Of a stretch of DNA of 64,000 bases, positions 1 to 10,100 are shown piece after piece; within the stretch, counting starts at the first letter, position 1, and the number at the start of each line of letters is the position of its first letter. The stretch is from Prinia subflava (lineage: Eukaryota; Chordata; Aves; Passeriformes; Cisticolidae). The stretch spans positions 15,095,001 through 15,159,000 of the forward strand of contig NC_086259.1 in NCBI RefSeq assembly GCF_021018805.1. The letters run 5' to 3'. The position numbers and the translations under genes were made by a program. The notes beneath the pieces are model-generated. The model saw only the letters and a program-made list of their open reading frames with translations, was not told the DNA's origin and searched no databases.

Positions 1-203
1 TCAGTGCAAAAATTGGGGTTGGCCACTCCAGCCTGTGGCTCGCTGGTGGCAGGGACGGGGGTGGCAGCGGCGCCTCGATAGCTGGGGACATTGGGGAGCT
101 GCTCTAGAGCCCCGCCGGGGCCGGGAGGGGAGCGGGCCCCGCCTGCCAGCGGCGCGGCGCGCACCAGCCGCTCTAGCTCGATGTCCCAGGCCCGCCTGGC
201 CAT
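1..203 (-). CDS. GC-rich open frame at left edge, unassigned
   Basis: An open frame on the minus strand starts at an ATG at 203-201 (MARRAWDIELERLV...) and runs off the window without a stop (67 codons). The region is CpG-rich. Directly upstream in transcript sense is a possible splice acceptor (CTCCTAGCAG), and its frame would be compatible with an incoming phase-2 exon, so it could be a further CNGB1 exon. I do not recognise the peptide: it does not resemble the calmodulin-binding or first transmembrane segment of CNGB1. It could equally be an unrelated first exon or a chance open frame in GC-rich DNA. Confidence 0.22.
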   Translation of the reverse strand, partial: MARRAWDIELERLVRAAPLAGGARSPPGPGGALEQLPNVPSYRGAAATPVPATSEPQAGVANPNFCT

Positions 204-374
204 GCTGCTAGGAGCCTGCTAGGAGCTTCAAGCAAAGGACAAGGCATCTGAAGCTGCAACAGAACACAGAGGGGTTGTTTGAGGTGGTGTGGTTGTGGCG
301 CGGCAGAAACGCGCGGCTGGCAGGGGTTGGTGGCACATGGCTGCAGTTGTGGGCACCCCACCACGTGTTTTCCA

Positions 375-660
375 TGCAATCATGGAAGGTTAAGGGTTGG
401 AAGGGACCTTAAAGAGCATGTCACATGGGCAAGGATATCTCCCACTACTCCAGGTTGCTCAAAGGCTAATCCAACCTGGCCTTGAACACTGCCAGGGTTG
501 GGGCATCCACAATCTCCCAGGGCAGTATGTTCCAGTATCTCACCACCCTCACTGTGAAGAATTTCTAATAATCCAACCTAAATTCCCCCTCTTTCAATCT
601 GTATCCATTACACCTTGTCCTGTCACTACAGTTCCTACAAATCAGCATTTTCTAGCCTCA
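375..660 (-). mobile_element. CR1 LINE 3'-end fragment
   Basis: The plus strand reads like the reverse complement of an avian CR1 3' end: 'ggttggaagggacct', then 'caggttgctcaaa', 'ccaacctggccttgaacac', 'ggggcatccacaa', 'ctcaccaccctcac' and 'ccttgtcctgtcactac'. The copy is diverged and has no coding capacity. It lies in the presumed CNGB1 intron or 3' part. Confidence 0.85.
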
Positions 661-1604
661 TTGCCCCTCTGCAAGGGCTGCATGCAGAGAATCTCAGGGG
701 TGAGGGCGAGTCATTCCCTGTGAGCTTCCTGAGGTCAGTGGAGTTCTGCCAGGATGTGCCTCTGCTCAGTCAGGCTGCAATGGGAACTCACCTCCTAATC
801 TTCATTACCAACCATTGCTTCCTAAAACATTACATTAAAATGTGTTTTATGCCACTGGTTGTTTCCCAAATGGAGAGAAGTGGTAGAGAAAATACTTTTT
901 ATCCCTGTGCATTCTCCAGCTGAAGGAGAAACTCTTATTTCACATCAGGGATTGCTCTATCATCTAAGCAATGGACATTCACTAAGCATTGTACATTGAG
1001 ACCCAGCTCCAAACAATGCCAATATTGCCTTTGTGCTGTTCCCACAGGATGTTTTACCCCAGTGAAGAGCCCTGACTGCCCCTGCAGGCCCACGCTGCAG
1101 AGAAATCAGCTGCCTGCTCCCTGCCAGCAGGAAAGGAGAAGCTCCCTCCATTCTCCCCCACCAGGCACTGCATCCCCTGCTTCGCTTCACCCCAGTTTGC
1201 CACCATTCTGCTACAGGTTGTACCTTCAGCATCCATTTCAGCAGCTTCAGCTGTCTCCACTTCCACCTTCAAAATGAAAAAAAAACCATTTTAAGGAGAA
1301 AAAGCCTGTTCTTCTGTCAGTAAAAGAACAGGCTTTGAAGCTTGACTGGATGCCCCATATCCCTGCTACCCCCCCGGCTCTCAGCTTGTTGTTCAGTGCC
1401 CACTTTGTAGGGTGAAAGGAGCCCTCCCTCCACCCACAGCTACTTCTGCTGCCCCAGTTTTGGGGATGGGGGCATCTTGGTGGGAATCATGTCCAGTGCC
1501 CAGCCCAGGGCACTGCACGCCCCTGGAGAAGCTCTGAGCCCCAGCTCTGGCAGGGCAGCAGGAGCTCTTTGCAAGCGGAGCCCAAGCAGGGATTGATGCC
1601 AAAC

Positions 1605-1728
1605 CTGCACGAGAGCACCTTCCAGATCCCTTATCTCAGCTTCTCCCAGCTGCTCAGCCCTGAGGGCCTCCTCGGCAGGGCAGGCTTCACCCACATCAGC
1701 AGGGACACAAGGTGGCTGCAGCAGGGGT
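1605..1728 (-). CDS. CNGB1: Putative further CNGB1 exon after the Lys/Glu exon
   Basis: A strong acceptor (TTTCCTCTCCCTTCCAG) precedes a 124-nt open segment, followed by a donor-like GTGCAG|GTTTGG. The incoming phase (2) fits the end of the Lys/Glu exon, and the outgoing phase is 0. The encoded peptide (PLLQPPCVPADVGEACPAEE..., about 41 residues) is acidic and Pro/Glu-rich, like the linker that follows GARP in mammalian CNGB1. No residue-level match to human was recognised. The frame stays open beyond the proposed donor to a stop near 1440, so the segment could also be a terminal exon of a short GARP-like isoform. Confidence 0.38.
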
Positions 1729-2897
1729 CTGGAAGGGAGAGGAAAAAATACTGAGTGTGAGACCAGGTGAGAGGCACATAAATAGAGCAGGGCATTGCAT
1801 GTGCATGTATATAAACAAAAATTGCAGAGGCAGAAAGATCCAGGCAGAATGTTTCTCCTCCTGTGCATAATCATTTCTCACATAATTAAAATGGGCCAAA
1901 TAAAAAGCTGAAGCCAAATTTCCAGGCAAGGCTTTCCCACAGGCATTATTCAAATCCCACGTTTGCCTGTGCAAGATGCCACCAGGACACATAATTTTTT
2001 CCTTCAGCAGCAAGCATAGACCTCAGCTCCCCCATTCTGACAAAAGGGCTCTCAAGATTGATTTTATTGCTTTAATATTATTTCGTAACTGAAATAAAAG
2101 CACCTCAAATGTTGCTCTGTGTATTTATCTCTTGATTTGCTCTTTCCTGGCAAGAAATGCAAAGCGGGGATTTGGGATAATGAGAAGAATTTAAGATAGC
2201 TGAATGCATTAAAATATTTGGTTTGTTATTTTTAACAATTTCTCCCCTTAATATTTAAAATTATGTTCCTTTCAAATGTGATCACAAATCTTTCTATCCT
2301 AAACTAGAAAACTTGTTGGTCTCTCTCTTTTCCCAGTAAACAAACATGTTGAGGGATGGAGTAGCATCTCATTCACCCCACAACTGAAGCTCAAGTTTCT
2401 ATAGTGAAGCTCCAGGAACAGATTTTGATGAAATACAAACATATGGGTTTGACACTGAGTAATCATGTGTTTTCAGCTTCTTCCTGAAAATCTAGCTACT
2501 TTAGAGGAATTACCACAGAATAATATTGTAGTGCTATGTAATAAATCCCTAAACGTTTATCTCATGTGAAATCAGAGCAAACTACTAATCTGAGCAGAGA
2601 GATGTCCCCCAATACCATCTAGACCAAAGCCACCACCTTCCACAGCTGACAAGAACTCGGCTATTTTCTACAACAGGAAAAAAATGTAAAATTGTACCTA
2701 CTTGTACGAAGCAGCATTTGCAGACACAACACATAATCCTGTCTTTACATTCAGCTCTGTATCACTCAAAACAATCCCGGGTGCCCTGAATTAATGGATA
2801 TGGTTTAAATAGCACGGCCCATCTCCCGAAGGTGGGGGCTCCACTCTCCATGGAGGCGCAAAGGGGCCGCGGAGGAGATGGAGCCCGTGTCACCGGA

Positions 2898-2957
2898 GAC
2901 ATCGCCTGTCGCCAGGAGACATCGCCTGTCGCCAGGAGACACTCGCCTGTCGCCAGG
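2898..2957. repeat. Three-copy 20-bp tandem repeat
   Basis: About three copies of gacatcgcctgtcgccagga lie head to tail; the last is slightly altered. The repeat sits in the CNGB1 intron just downstream, in transcript sense, of the Lys/Glu exon donor at 3176. The surrounding ~2820-3110 is GC-rich. No coding role is seen. Confidence 0.85.
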
Positions 2958-3176
2958 TGCCGCGTCAGCAGCGAGCCCCGGGCTGAGCCGCTTTTCCCGA
3001 GCATCCTCCCGCACCCCCCGCTCCCGGCACAGCCGCGCTTCCCCAGCCCCTGCCGGGCTCGGAGCTCCGCTCTGCCGCGGCTGTTTCGGCCTCTCCGGCT
3101 GGAGAACGCAGTTGAAACAAAAGCTGCAATCACGCTCCTTTCCAGCAAAGCTATAAAGGCAACGGGAGCCACTCAC

Positions 3177-4166
3177 TCTGCACTCTCCTCCTGCTGCTCC
3201 TGTTTCTTCTCTTCCTCTTTCTTATTTTCCTCTTTCTTCTTCTCCTTTTCTTTTTTCCTCTCCTTCTCTTTCTTCTTCTTCTCTTCCTTCTTCCTCTTCT
3301 CCTCCTTCTTCCTTGCCTCTTTCTTCCTCTCCTCTTCCTCTTTCTTCCTCTCCTCCTCTTTCGTCCTCTCCTCTTCCTCCTCTTTTTTCCTGCCCTCTTC
3401 CTCTTTTTTACTCTCCTCCTCCTCTTTTTTTCTCAACTCTTCCTCCTTTTTTCTGTCCTCCTCCTCTTTCTTCCTTTCCTCTTCCTCCTCCTTTTTCCTC
3501 TCCTCTTCCTCCTCTTTTTTCCCACCCTCTTCCTCTTTTTTACTGTCTTCCTCCTCCTCTTTCTTCCTCTTCTCTTCCTCCTTTTTCCTATCCTCCTCCT
3601 CTTTCTTCCTCTTATCTTCCTCCTCTTTTTTCCTGGCCTCCTCCTCCTTCCTGTCCTCCTCCTCTTTCTTCCTCTCCTCTTCCTCATTTTTCCCCTTCTC
3701 CTCCTCCTTTTCCCTCTCCTCTTCCTCCTTTTTCCTGTCCTCCTCCATCCTGTCCTCCTCCTCTTTCCTGTCCTCCTTCTCTATCTTCCTCTCCCCTTCC
3801 TCATTTTCCCCGTTCTCCTCCTCTACCTTCCTCTCCTCTTCCTCTTTTTTCCTGTCCTCCTCCTCTTGCTTCATCTCCTTGTCCTCTTTCTTCCTCTCCT
3901 CCTCCTTCCTATCCTCCTCCTCTACTTTCCTTTCCTCTTCCTCCTTTTTCCTATCTTCCTCCTCTTGCTTCATCTCCTCCTCCTCTTTTTTCCTCTCCTT
4001 CTCTTTCTTCCTCTTCTCTTCCTTCTTCCTCTCCTCCTCCTCTTTATTCCTGCCCTCCTCTTTCTTCCTCTCCTCCTCCTCCTCCTCCTCTTTCTTCTTC
4101 TTCTCCTCCTTATCCTCCTCTTTTTCCTCTTCCCTCTTGGCAGTATTTGGGGAGCACAGACCTAAT
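3177..4166 (-). CDS. CNGB1: CNGB1 exon: giant Lys/Glu-rich GARP segment
   Basis: The acceptor TTTCTCCTTTCCAG and donor GCAGA|GTGAGT bound a 990-nt exon (phase 2 in, 2 out). After about 11 ordinary residues (LGLCSPNTAK...) it encodes roughly 320 residues built almost only of Glu and Lys/Arg in imperfect 6-9-residue units such as EERKKEEE and EEDRKKEEEE, ending in KKQEQQEESA. It corresponds in position to the glutamic-acid-rich stretch of mammalian GARP, which is shorter and dominated by Glu, whereas here Lys/Arg alternate with Glu (probably long charged single alpha-helix or coiled coil). At DNA level it is a near-continuous homopurine strand, so length variation and assembly error are likely. 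Confidence 0.85.
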
Positions 4167-7100
4167 CTGGAAAGGAGAAACTCATGAGGTGAAATCCCCC
4201 CAGTCGGTGTGAGCCCCACTCGAGGAGCTCTGCGTGTCCCGTGTTTTCTGGCTGAGCAGCAGAGAGCTCTGCTGAGCCTGTGTGGCTCAGGGCACCCCCT
4301 GTGCTGAGCAAAGCTGAGCACTGCCCGTGTGGGAGGGGGAGCTGCTGTGCTCACCCAGCTGTGCTGGGCTCAGGGAGCATTTTGGGGAGCTCAGGAACCC
4401 TCTGTGAGCACAGGCATGCATGCATGGGCCCCTCTCATTGCCCTGCTGCAACACAGCTCACCCCTGGCTCTGAACACGCTGCCCAGCCCTTGGGAAAGCC
4501 TCAGCAGGGGTTTATTTTGGCAGAAGTAAGGGTGAATTGTACAGAGACAATTTCCACTCCTGAATGTCATTACAGCTGCAGGCACCACTGCTGGGATTGA
4601 GGTCCAAGGCCTCTTGCCTCGGGGCCAAAACCTACTTACAGGAGCCTAAGCAGAGCCTCCCTCACCTGTCCTGTGCAGGGCACTGTAAGCATTGCTCTCA
4701 TGGCTCTGCCACTGCCTGCCCTAGCCTCAGTCGAGACATCAGAAGAAAAAGACATTTGATCAAGCACCTTTTTGACCCTATTGGGAGATGCCCCCTTTTT
4801 GGAAAGAGGCACCTTGGCCTCACAAGGGAGGATACCCAGGGACAGGCTTGTCCCCTCCCATGGCAGCCACACTGGTGACTGGAGAACACACAGAGCTGCC
4901 CATCAACAGCATCTCCCTTCCCCTACCTGTTTTCTTCTTCCTGAGGTTCCTCCTGTATGGTGTGAAGGGGATGAGCATCTGCCTCCAGCTCAGCCTTGTG
5001 AGCCCAGGCCATCATCTCCTCATCAATCTGGTCATCACTGATCTCTTTCAGGACGAGATGGGTTTCCTCCTGTTCCCCAGGGGCTACATGAACTGAAACA
5101 GGAACGGGGAAAGGGAGGTGATGAAGTGACAGAAGCCTCTCAAGAGGCCAGGGGTAGGGCCAGGGCAGATCCCAGGTTTCCTCTGCTCGATGGGGCAGTG
5201 CTGAAGCAGCTCTCAGCCTGCACAGAGCCGGGCAGCCCTGCTGCCCCTGAGCTGTGCTGCCCCTGATGCCTTGGGCCCCATTGCCAGAAGGAAGAGGAAA
5301 ATTCACCATTTTGCTCCAAGCACAGCCAAAACCCCATGAAAACCTTGAGCAACCTGCTCTAGTGGAAAATGTCCCTGCCCATAGCAGAGGGGTTGGAACT
5401 GGTTTTGCTTTAAGGACCCTTCCAACCCAAACCATTGTGTGATTCTGTGAAAGCTATAATCCTCTGCACACAGATGAGGGCTGGCTTCCCAGCACATGGA
5501 CCCTGCTCCACCAGCAGTGACCTCCATCTCCAGGCCACATTTTGTATCTCCTTGCAATCTGGAAGAGCCCAAAGCCTTTTCCCCTGTGAATTGCTGTCCT
5601 AGTACAGCCCAAGGGCTCTGGTTCTGCAAGATCCCACCCAGAGCCCACATCACAACACTCGAGCACCGTGTCCTGTCCTCTCTGAGCACTCTCCCAGGAA
5701 AGGAACCCTCCACAGCCCTTGTCACTTCCCAGCATCACTGGAAAACCCATGGCAGGTTACTGGGGGCTTTAGGGCAGCTGCAGAGTGGGGAGTCTGACCC
5801 ATTATGAGCCCTCTCTGTGTCCCAGGGGTCCCCATCCTACCACGTCAGGCTCACACCAGAGAAACAGCAGGAGGAAGCACATCCGCTTACTGCAAAACCA
5901 GTTTATTTTGAGGCCTGCCTGACAGCAACACTTACATGTCCACAGCAAAGCTAATAGGAAATGTGCAAACTGAGCTACAGAAAGGCAGGAAGCCCATGCA
6001 GAGCCGTGTCTGTGGCTTATTTACCCAACCCAAGGTGTCATCAATGCCTTTAGCCCATTCCCTCTGGATCTCCATGAATTAAAACATGGGACAGCAATCA
6101 GGGAAATGGCTTTTAAAGCACACCATGACTTTTGGATACATTATATGAAAATGAGGTAAATACTAAAACTGTGTCCTGGTACATGCAAGATTCATTACAA
6201 ACACAGGAGATGGATCTCAGGGTGATCTCTTGGCTCACAACTCATTGTTAAAGTTGCCTGGATGGTCCTAAAGGGATGCAACACTGGGAGATCTTAACCT
6301 GGCCTGTCAATACATCAGGGGCCTTAACCAAAATATGGAAAAAGACTTTTTACCAAGGTCTGTAGGGACAAGGGGCAACAGTTTTAAACTGAAAGAGTTT
6401 CACATGGGACATTAGGAAGGAATAGTGTACAGTGGTTGCCCCATCCCTGGAAGTGTTCAAGGCCAGGTTGGACGGAGCCTAACCTTGTCTAATGGATGGT
6501 GCCCCTGCCCAGAATGGGGAAGTTGGACCAGATCATCTTCAAAGGTCCCTCACAACCCAAACCAGTCTCCTATTCCCAGCTCTGTATCCAAAACTTGGGG
6601 TGTAGGGGCTCCCACCCCACTGGCCATGCCTGCCTGCAACCTCTGGGCTGGAGACAGCCCTGAAATCCCCTCCCTGCTGGGATATTCCTGCTGCTGCAGT
6701 TAATGCTGCATCCATGGAGCTGTAAGCTTTGGGAGGGAGCAACCAGAGCTGGGGATAAGGAGAGTTTGGGGTAAGGTCTTTTAGAAGAAGAGCCTGGGCA
6801 AATATGTTTAACCATTAGCTCCTACCTATTCACCCAGAGATTAACCTGATTTTCTGCTGCAAATCAGAGCCCTTTCCACTTGCTGGGAAGATCCAGTCAG
6901 TCATGGAAGAAAAGCAACAAGGAGCTGGCAAGAGCTTCAGGAGGTTTATAACATTACACCTCAGAGCCAGAAGTTGACTCAAAGAAGCCTGGAGATTTCA
7001 GCTGAGGGTCTCAGGGTGAATATTCAGATGTTGTGGGGGCATTGAGAGGGCCGGGAATGCTGGGACACTGCAGCAAGAGGCTTTCTGCCTCCGAGGTGTC

Positions 7101-10100
7101 CTGAGTGATGCTTTTCTACCACCCTGTAAATCACAGCTCCCATCTCACAGACCTCATCCTGCAAAACCAGTAGCTCCAGTTCCCAGAGCAAGGAGGGAGC
7201 CAAGTGGGACAGCCCTGGGACTGGGTCCCTGTGCCAGCCTTGGGTCCCCACTGCCCCAGCTGGGAAGGAGCTAGAGACCATTTGCAGATTCCCCTTTGCT
7301 TTTCCTCCCCAGCTGTGCTTTCTCCTCAGGCTGGTCTCACTGGGGTGTGGGAAGGGCGGCTTTGCCTCGGTCTTCGTTTTCCGTTTGTTTCAGAGGCGTT
7401 AAGCCCCTTTGCCCCCTGAAACAAAAGGAGAAGGAAAACATTAATGAGCGTGCTGGCACTTTGGTGCTAGGGCAGGTCACTTGCCTGACTCAAGCATTCC
7501 CTTCCTTGGGCAGGTTAAGTGACCTGGAGATGCCTCAAGGCACCAAAGCCAGCGGGCACCAAGGCTGTGCTCACCCAGCATCCCTGCTTTGCCTCTTTCC
7601 GAGGTCCATAGCAGCACACATGCCTCCAGTTTGTACAAACACGTGGAGAAATGCCTTCCCCCAGAGTTTCCCTCTCTCAGGTTCTGCCAAGGGGCTGTTG
7701 GCCAGCTGGAGCAACTTCCCAGCATATCCCTGGGGGTGTGCATTTTCCGTGTTCCTCAATGGGTCCCTGCTCCCATCAGAGCTCCCAGAGTCCAACCAGC
7801 CACTCTTTTCAAGGGACAGCACTTGCACAGGGGTGTGTAACCTGCCCAGACCATCCACAGAGGCAGCTGTGCCTCTGCATTTTGCCCAGCATCCCTCAAA
7901 GTGGCTGCAGTGGGGAGCCAAGCCCCCCTGCCTGCAGAGCTGGTACTTGATGCCCTCCACAGGAACACAGCAGTGTGAACCCTGCAGGTTTTCCCACAGC
8001 CATGCAGATTCCATTCTAAGACATCAAATCCCAGCATTTCATTTTCCTGGGGTACCTTCCTAGACATCTCACACCAGGCTTGGCAAACATCAAAGGAGGG
8101 AAAGGAAGCAGCAGGTTTGAATTCCCTTGTACTTCTTTGATCAAATCCCTCCAGCTCCAACACAGCTCAGGACAGACCTTGATACCAGCACTAACCCAGG
8201 GCCAGAGGATGTGGGATGCTACACTTGGAAACTCCCTCAGCCTGAGTTTTACCAAGCCCATGCCACAGCTCCACAGCAGCTCCCTCTTCTCAAGCGTCAA
8301 CAACATCCCATGGCTGCCCTGGGGGATTCCAGGGGCTCCCAAGCTGGCACCAGGGCAGACCAGGGCATAAAAGGTGCCCGTGACCCCTCTCCCCAGTAAC
8401 CCAAGCCTATAACGAGCTTGGCAATCAAACCATCATGAAGAAATGGAGCCATCACTTACTTTGTTCCACGGGACTTGAGGTTGCTGTGGCCACTCCCTGG
8501 CAAGAGGAGAAGGGAACCATGAGACATTGCTTATTTTCAGTAACCCTTAATTTTTACCCTCAACACCCCATTTTCAGTAAAGGTGGCCCTTTTACCCTAA
8601 ATACCCCATTTTTGTGGCAAGTTGGATGCCTTGGCTATGGGCACAATCATCCCCACCCAATGGTACAGGGCAGGAGCACGTAAGTGAATTTGCCTGGGGG
8701 CCAGGGAAGGAAAGGAGAGCTGTGTAAAGCTGCTGCTCGTTCTCCTTAGAGCTGAGACCACATCTGCATGAGAGGCCAGAGCCTGGACACCAGCCAGTGC
8801 TGCACAGAAAGGCAAGGAAACAGTAAAGAAAGCACATGCTATGGGATCTCTTGCTGCTTAGAAGCCAAACGTTGGCTTTCATCAGCTAACCAGGTCATGG
8901 GGACTTGTTCTTTTGACAGAACTTGGTGACAGCCCAAACCACAGCAGGTCCCAGCACTGTTCTAGGGGCATCTGCATGGCAGGGGATGCCCTGCTTGTCA
9001 GGGATGCGGTGTTCCCGTGCTCTCTCCCTGTCCATCAGACAGGTATGCACCTGTGTGTCCTGCTTCTCCCTGGTCACCGGCTGTGGCATCACCTTCTCCA
9101 GTCCCTGGACAAACCAGCTGAACATCCTGGAGACAAGAAACCCCTGTTAGAACGGGCAGCAGAGCCTTTGCTCCCGCATCAGCCACCCCTCTGGCCAGCA
9201 GAGCCGGCAGAAGGCGCCTCTGGGGTTACCTGGCGCCGTCCACAGCCACGAGCTGCGGGCTCAGGGCGGTCCCCTGGGCTGCTGCTGCCTCCTGTGCCGC
9301 TGGGGTGCTCTGCGGGGCTGAAGAGCTGGACTTGGACTTGGCCTGGGTTTTAGTCCCTTTAGTGCCTGCTCAGGTTTATTCGGAAGAAGAAGGAGGAGAG
9401 GCAATGGGGCAGTCATAAATGGTTGGGAAGTGGAGCAAGCCAGGGAGGGTGATGTCGAACAGAGGGACAGGCCTCGGGGCTTCCCTGGCAGCCTGCCTGG
9501 ACGAGGACATGGGCAGCTGGGGACAGGAGCTGTGTGGGGGCAGTGCTGGGATGGTGGGACCTGTGTCCCCACCCCTGGGCCTGTGTCCCCACCCCTGGGA
9601 CCTGTGTCCCCACCCCTGGGCCCTGTGTCCCGTCCCTCCCAGCACAGTGGGGATCCTGGGCACGGAGACAGGGCAGTGCCAGCACCGCGGGGCGGGGATG
9701 GGTCGCTCACCTTCCACCGCGCCTTCGCTCTTCTCCTTCGGCTCCGTCTGCAGAGGGACAGAGGGACGGACGGAGGTGGCAGAGCACTGCCTGCGGCCTC
9801 CGGCCTCCCCAGGTGGACATTACCCCACCCCAAGAGGACCCACATGCTCAGCCCTGCACACCACCCACTGTGGTTTCAGCCTCACTGCCGTGACAGCAGC
9901 CATTCAACCCAGACACCAGCAGGTCAGTCCCAAATGAAGGGTCCTCCCTGCATCAGGGTTGAGGAACACGGGGACAGCACCCAGAGGTCTCTTTCTGCTC
10001 TGCTGAATTCCCTTGGGGTTTTCCTCCCCACAGTCCCAGCTGGGGTGTGCAGGAGGATGAATGCAAGGAGCTCGCCCCACTCTCATCTCTACCCCACAGT

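Noticed and set aside
2832..4187. 451-codon plus-strand open frame rich in Ser, Phe and Leu
   Set aside because: It is the complement of the Lys/Glu CNGB1 exon; polypyrimidine DNA is open in all frames. No splice or homology support.
7115..7174. Possible CNGB1 exon starting GATGAGGTCTGTGAG after TGGTTTTGCAG
   Set aside because: The acceptor is good, but no donor gives a phase that helps join the confident exons, and the peptide is not GARP-like.
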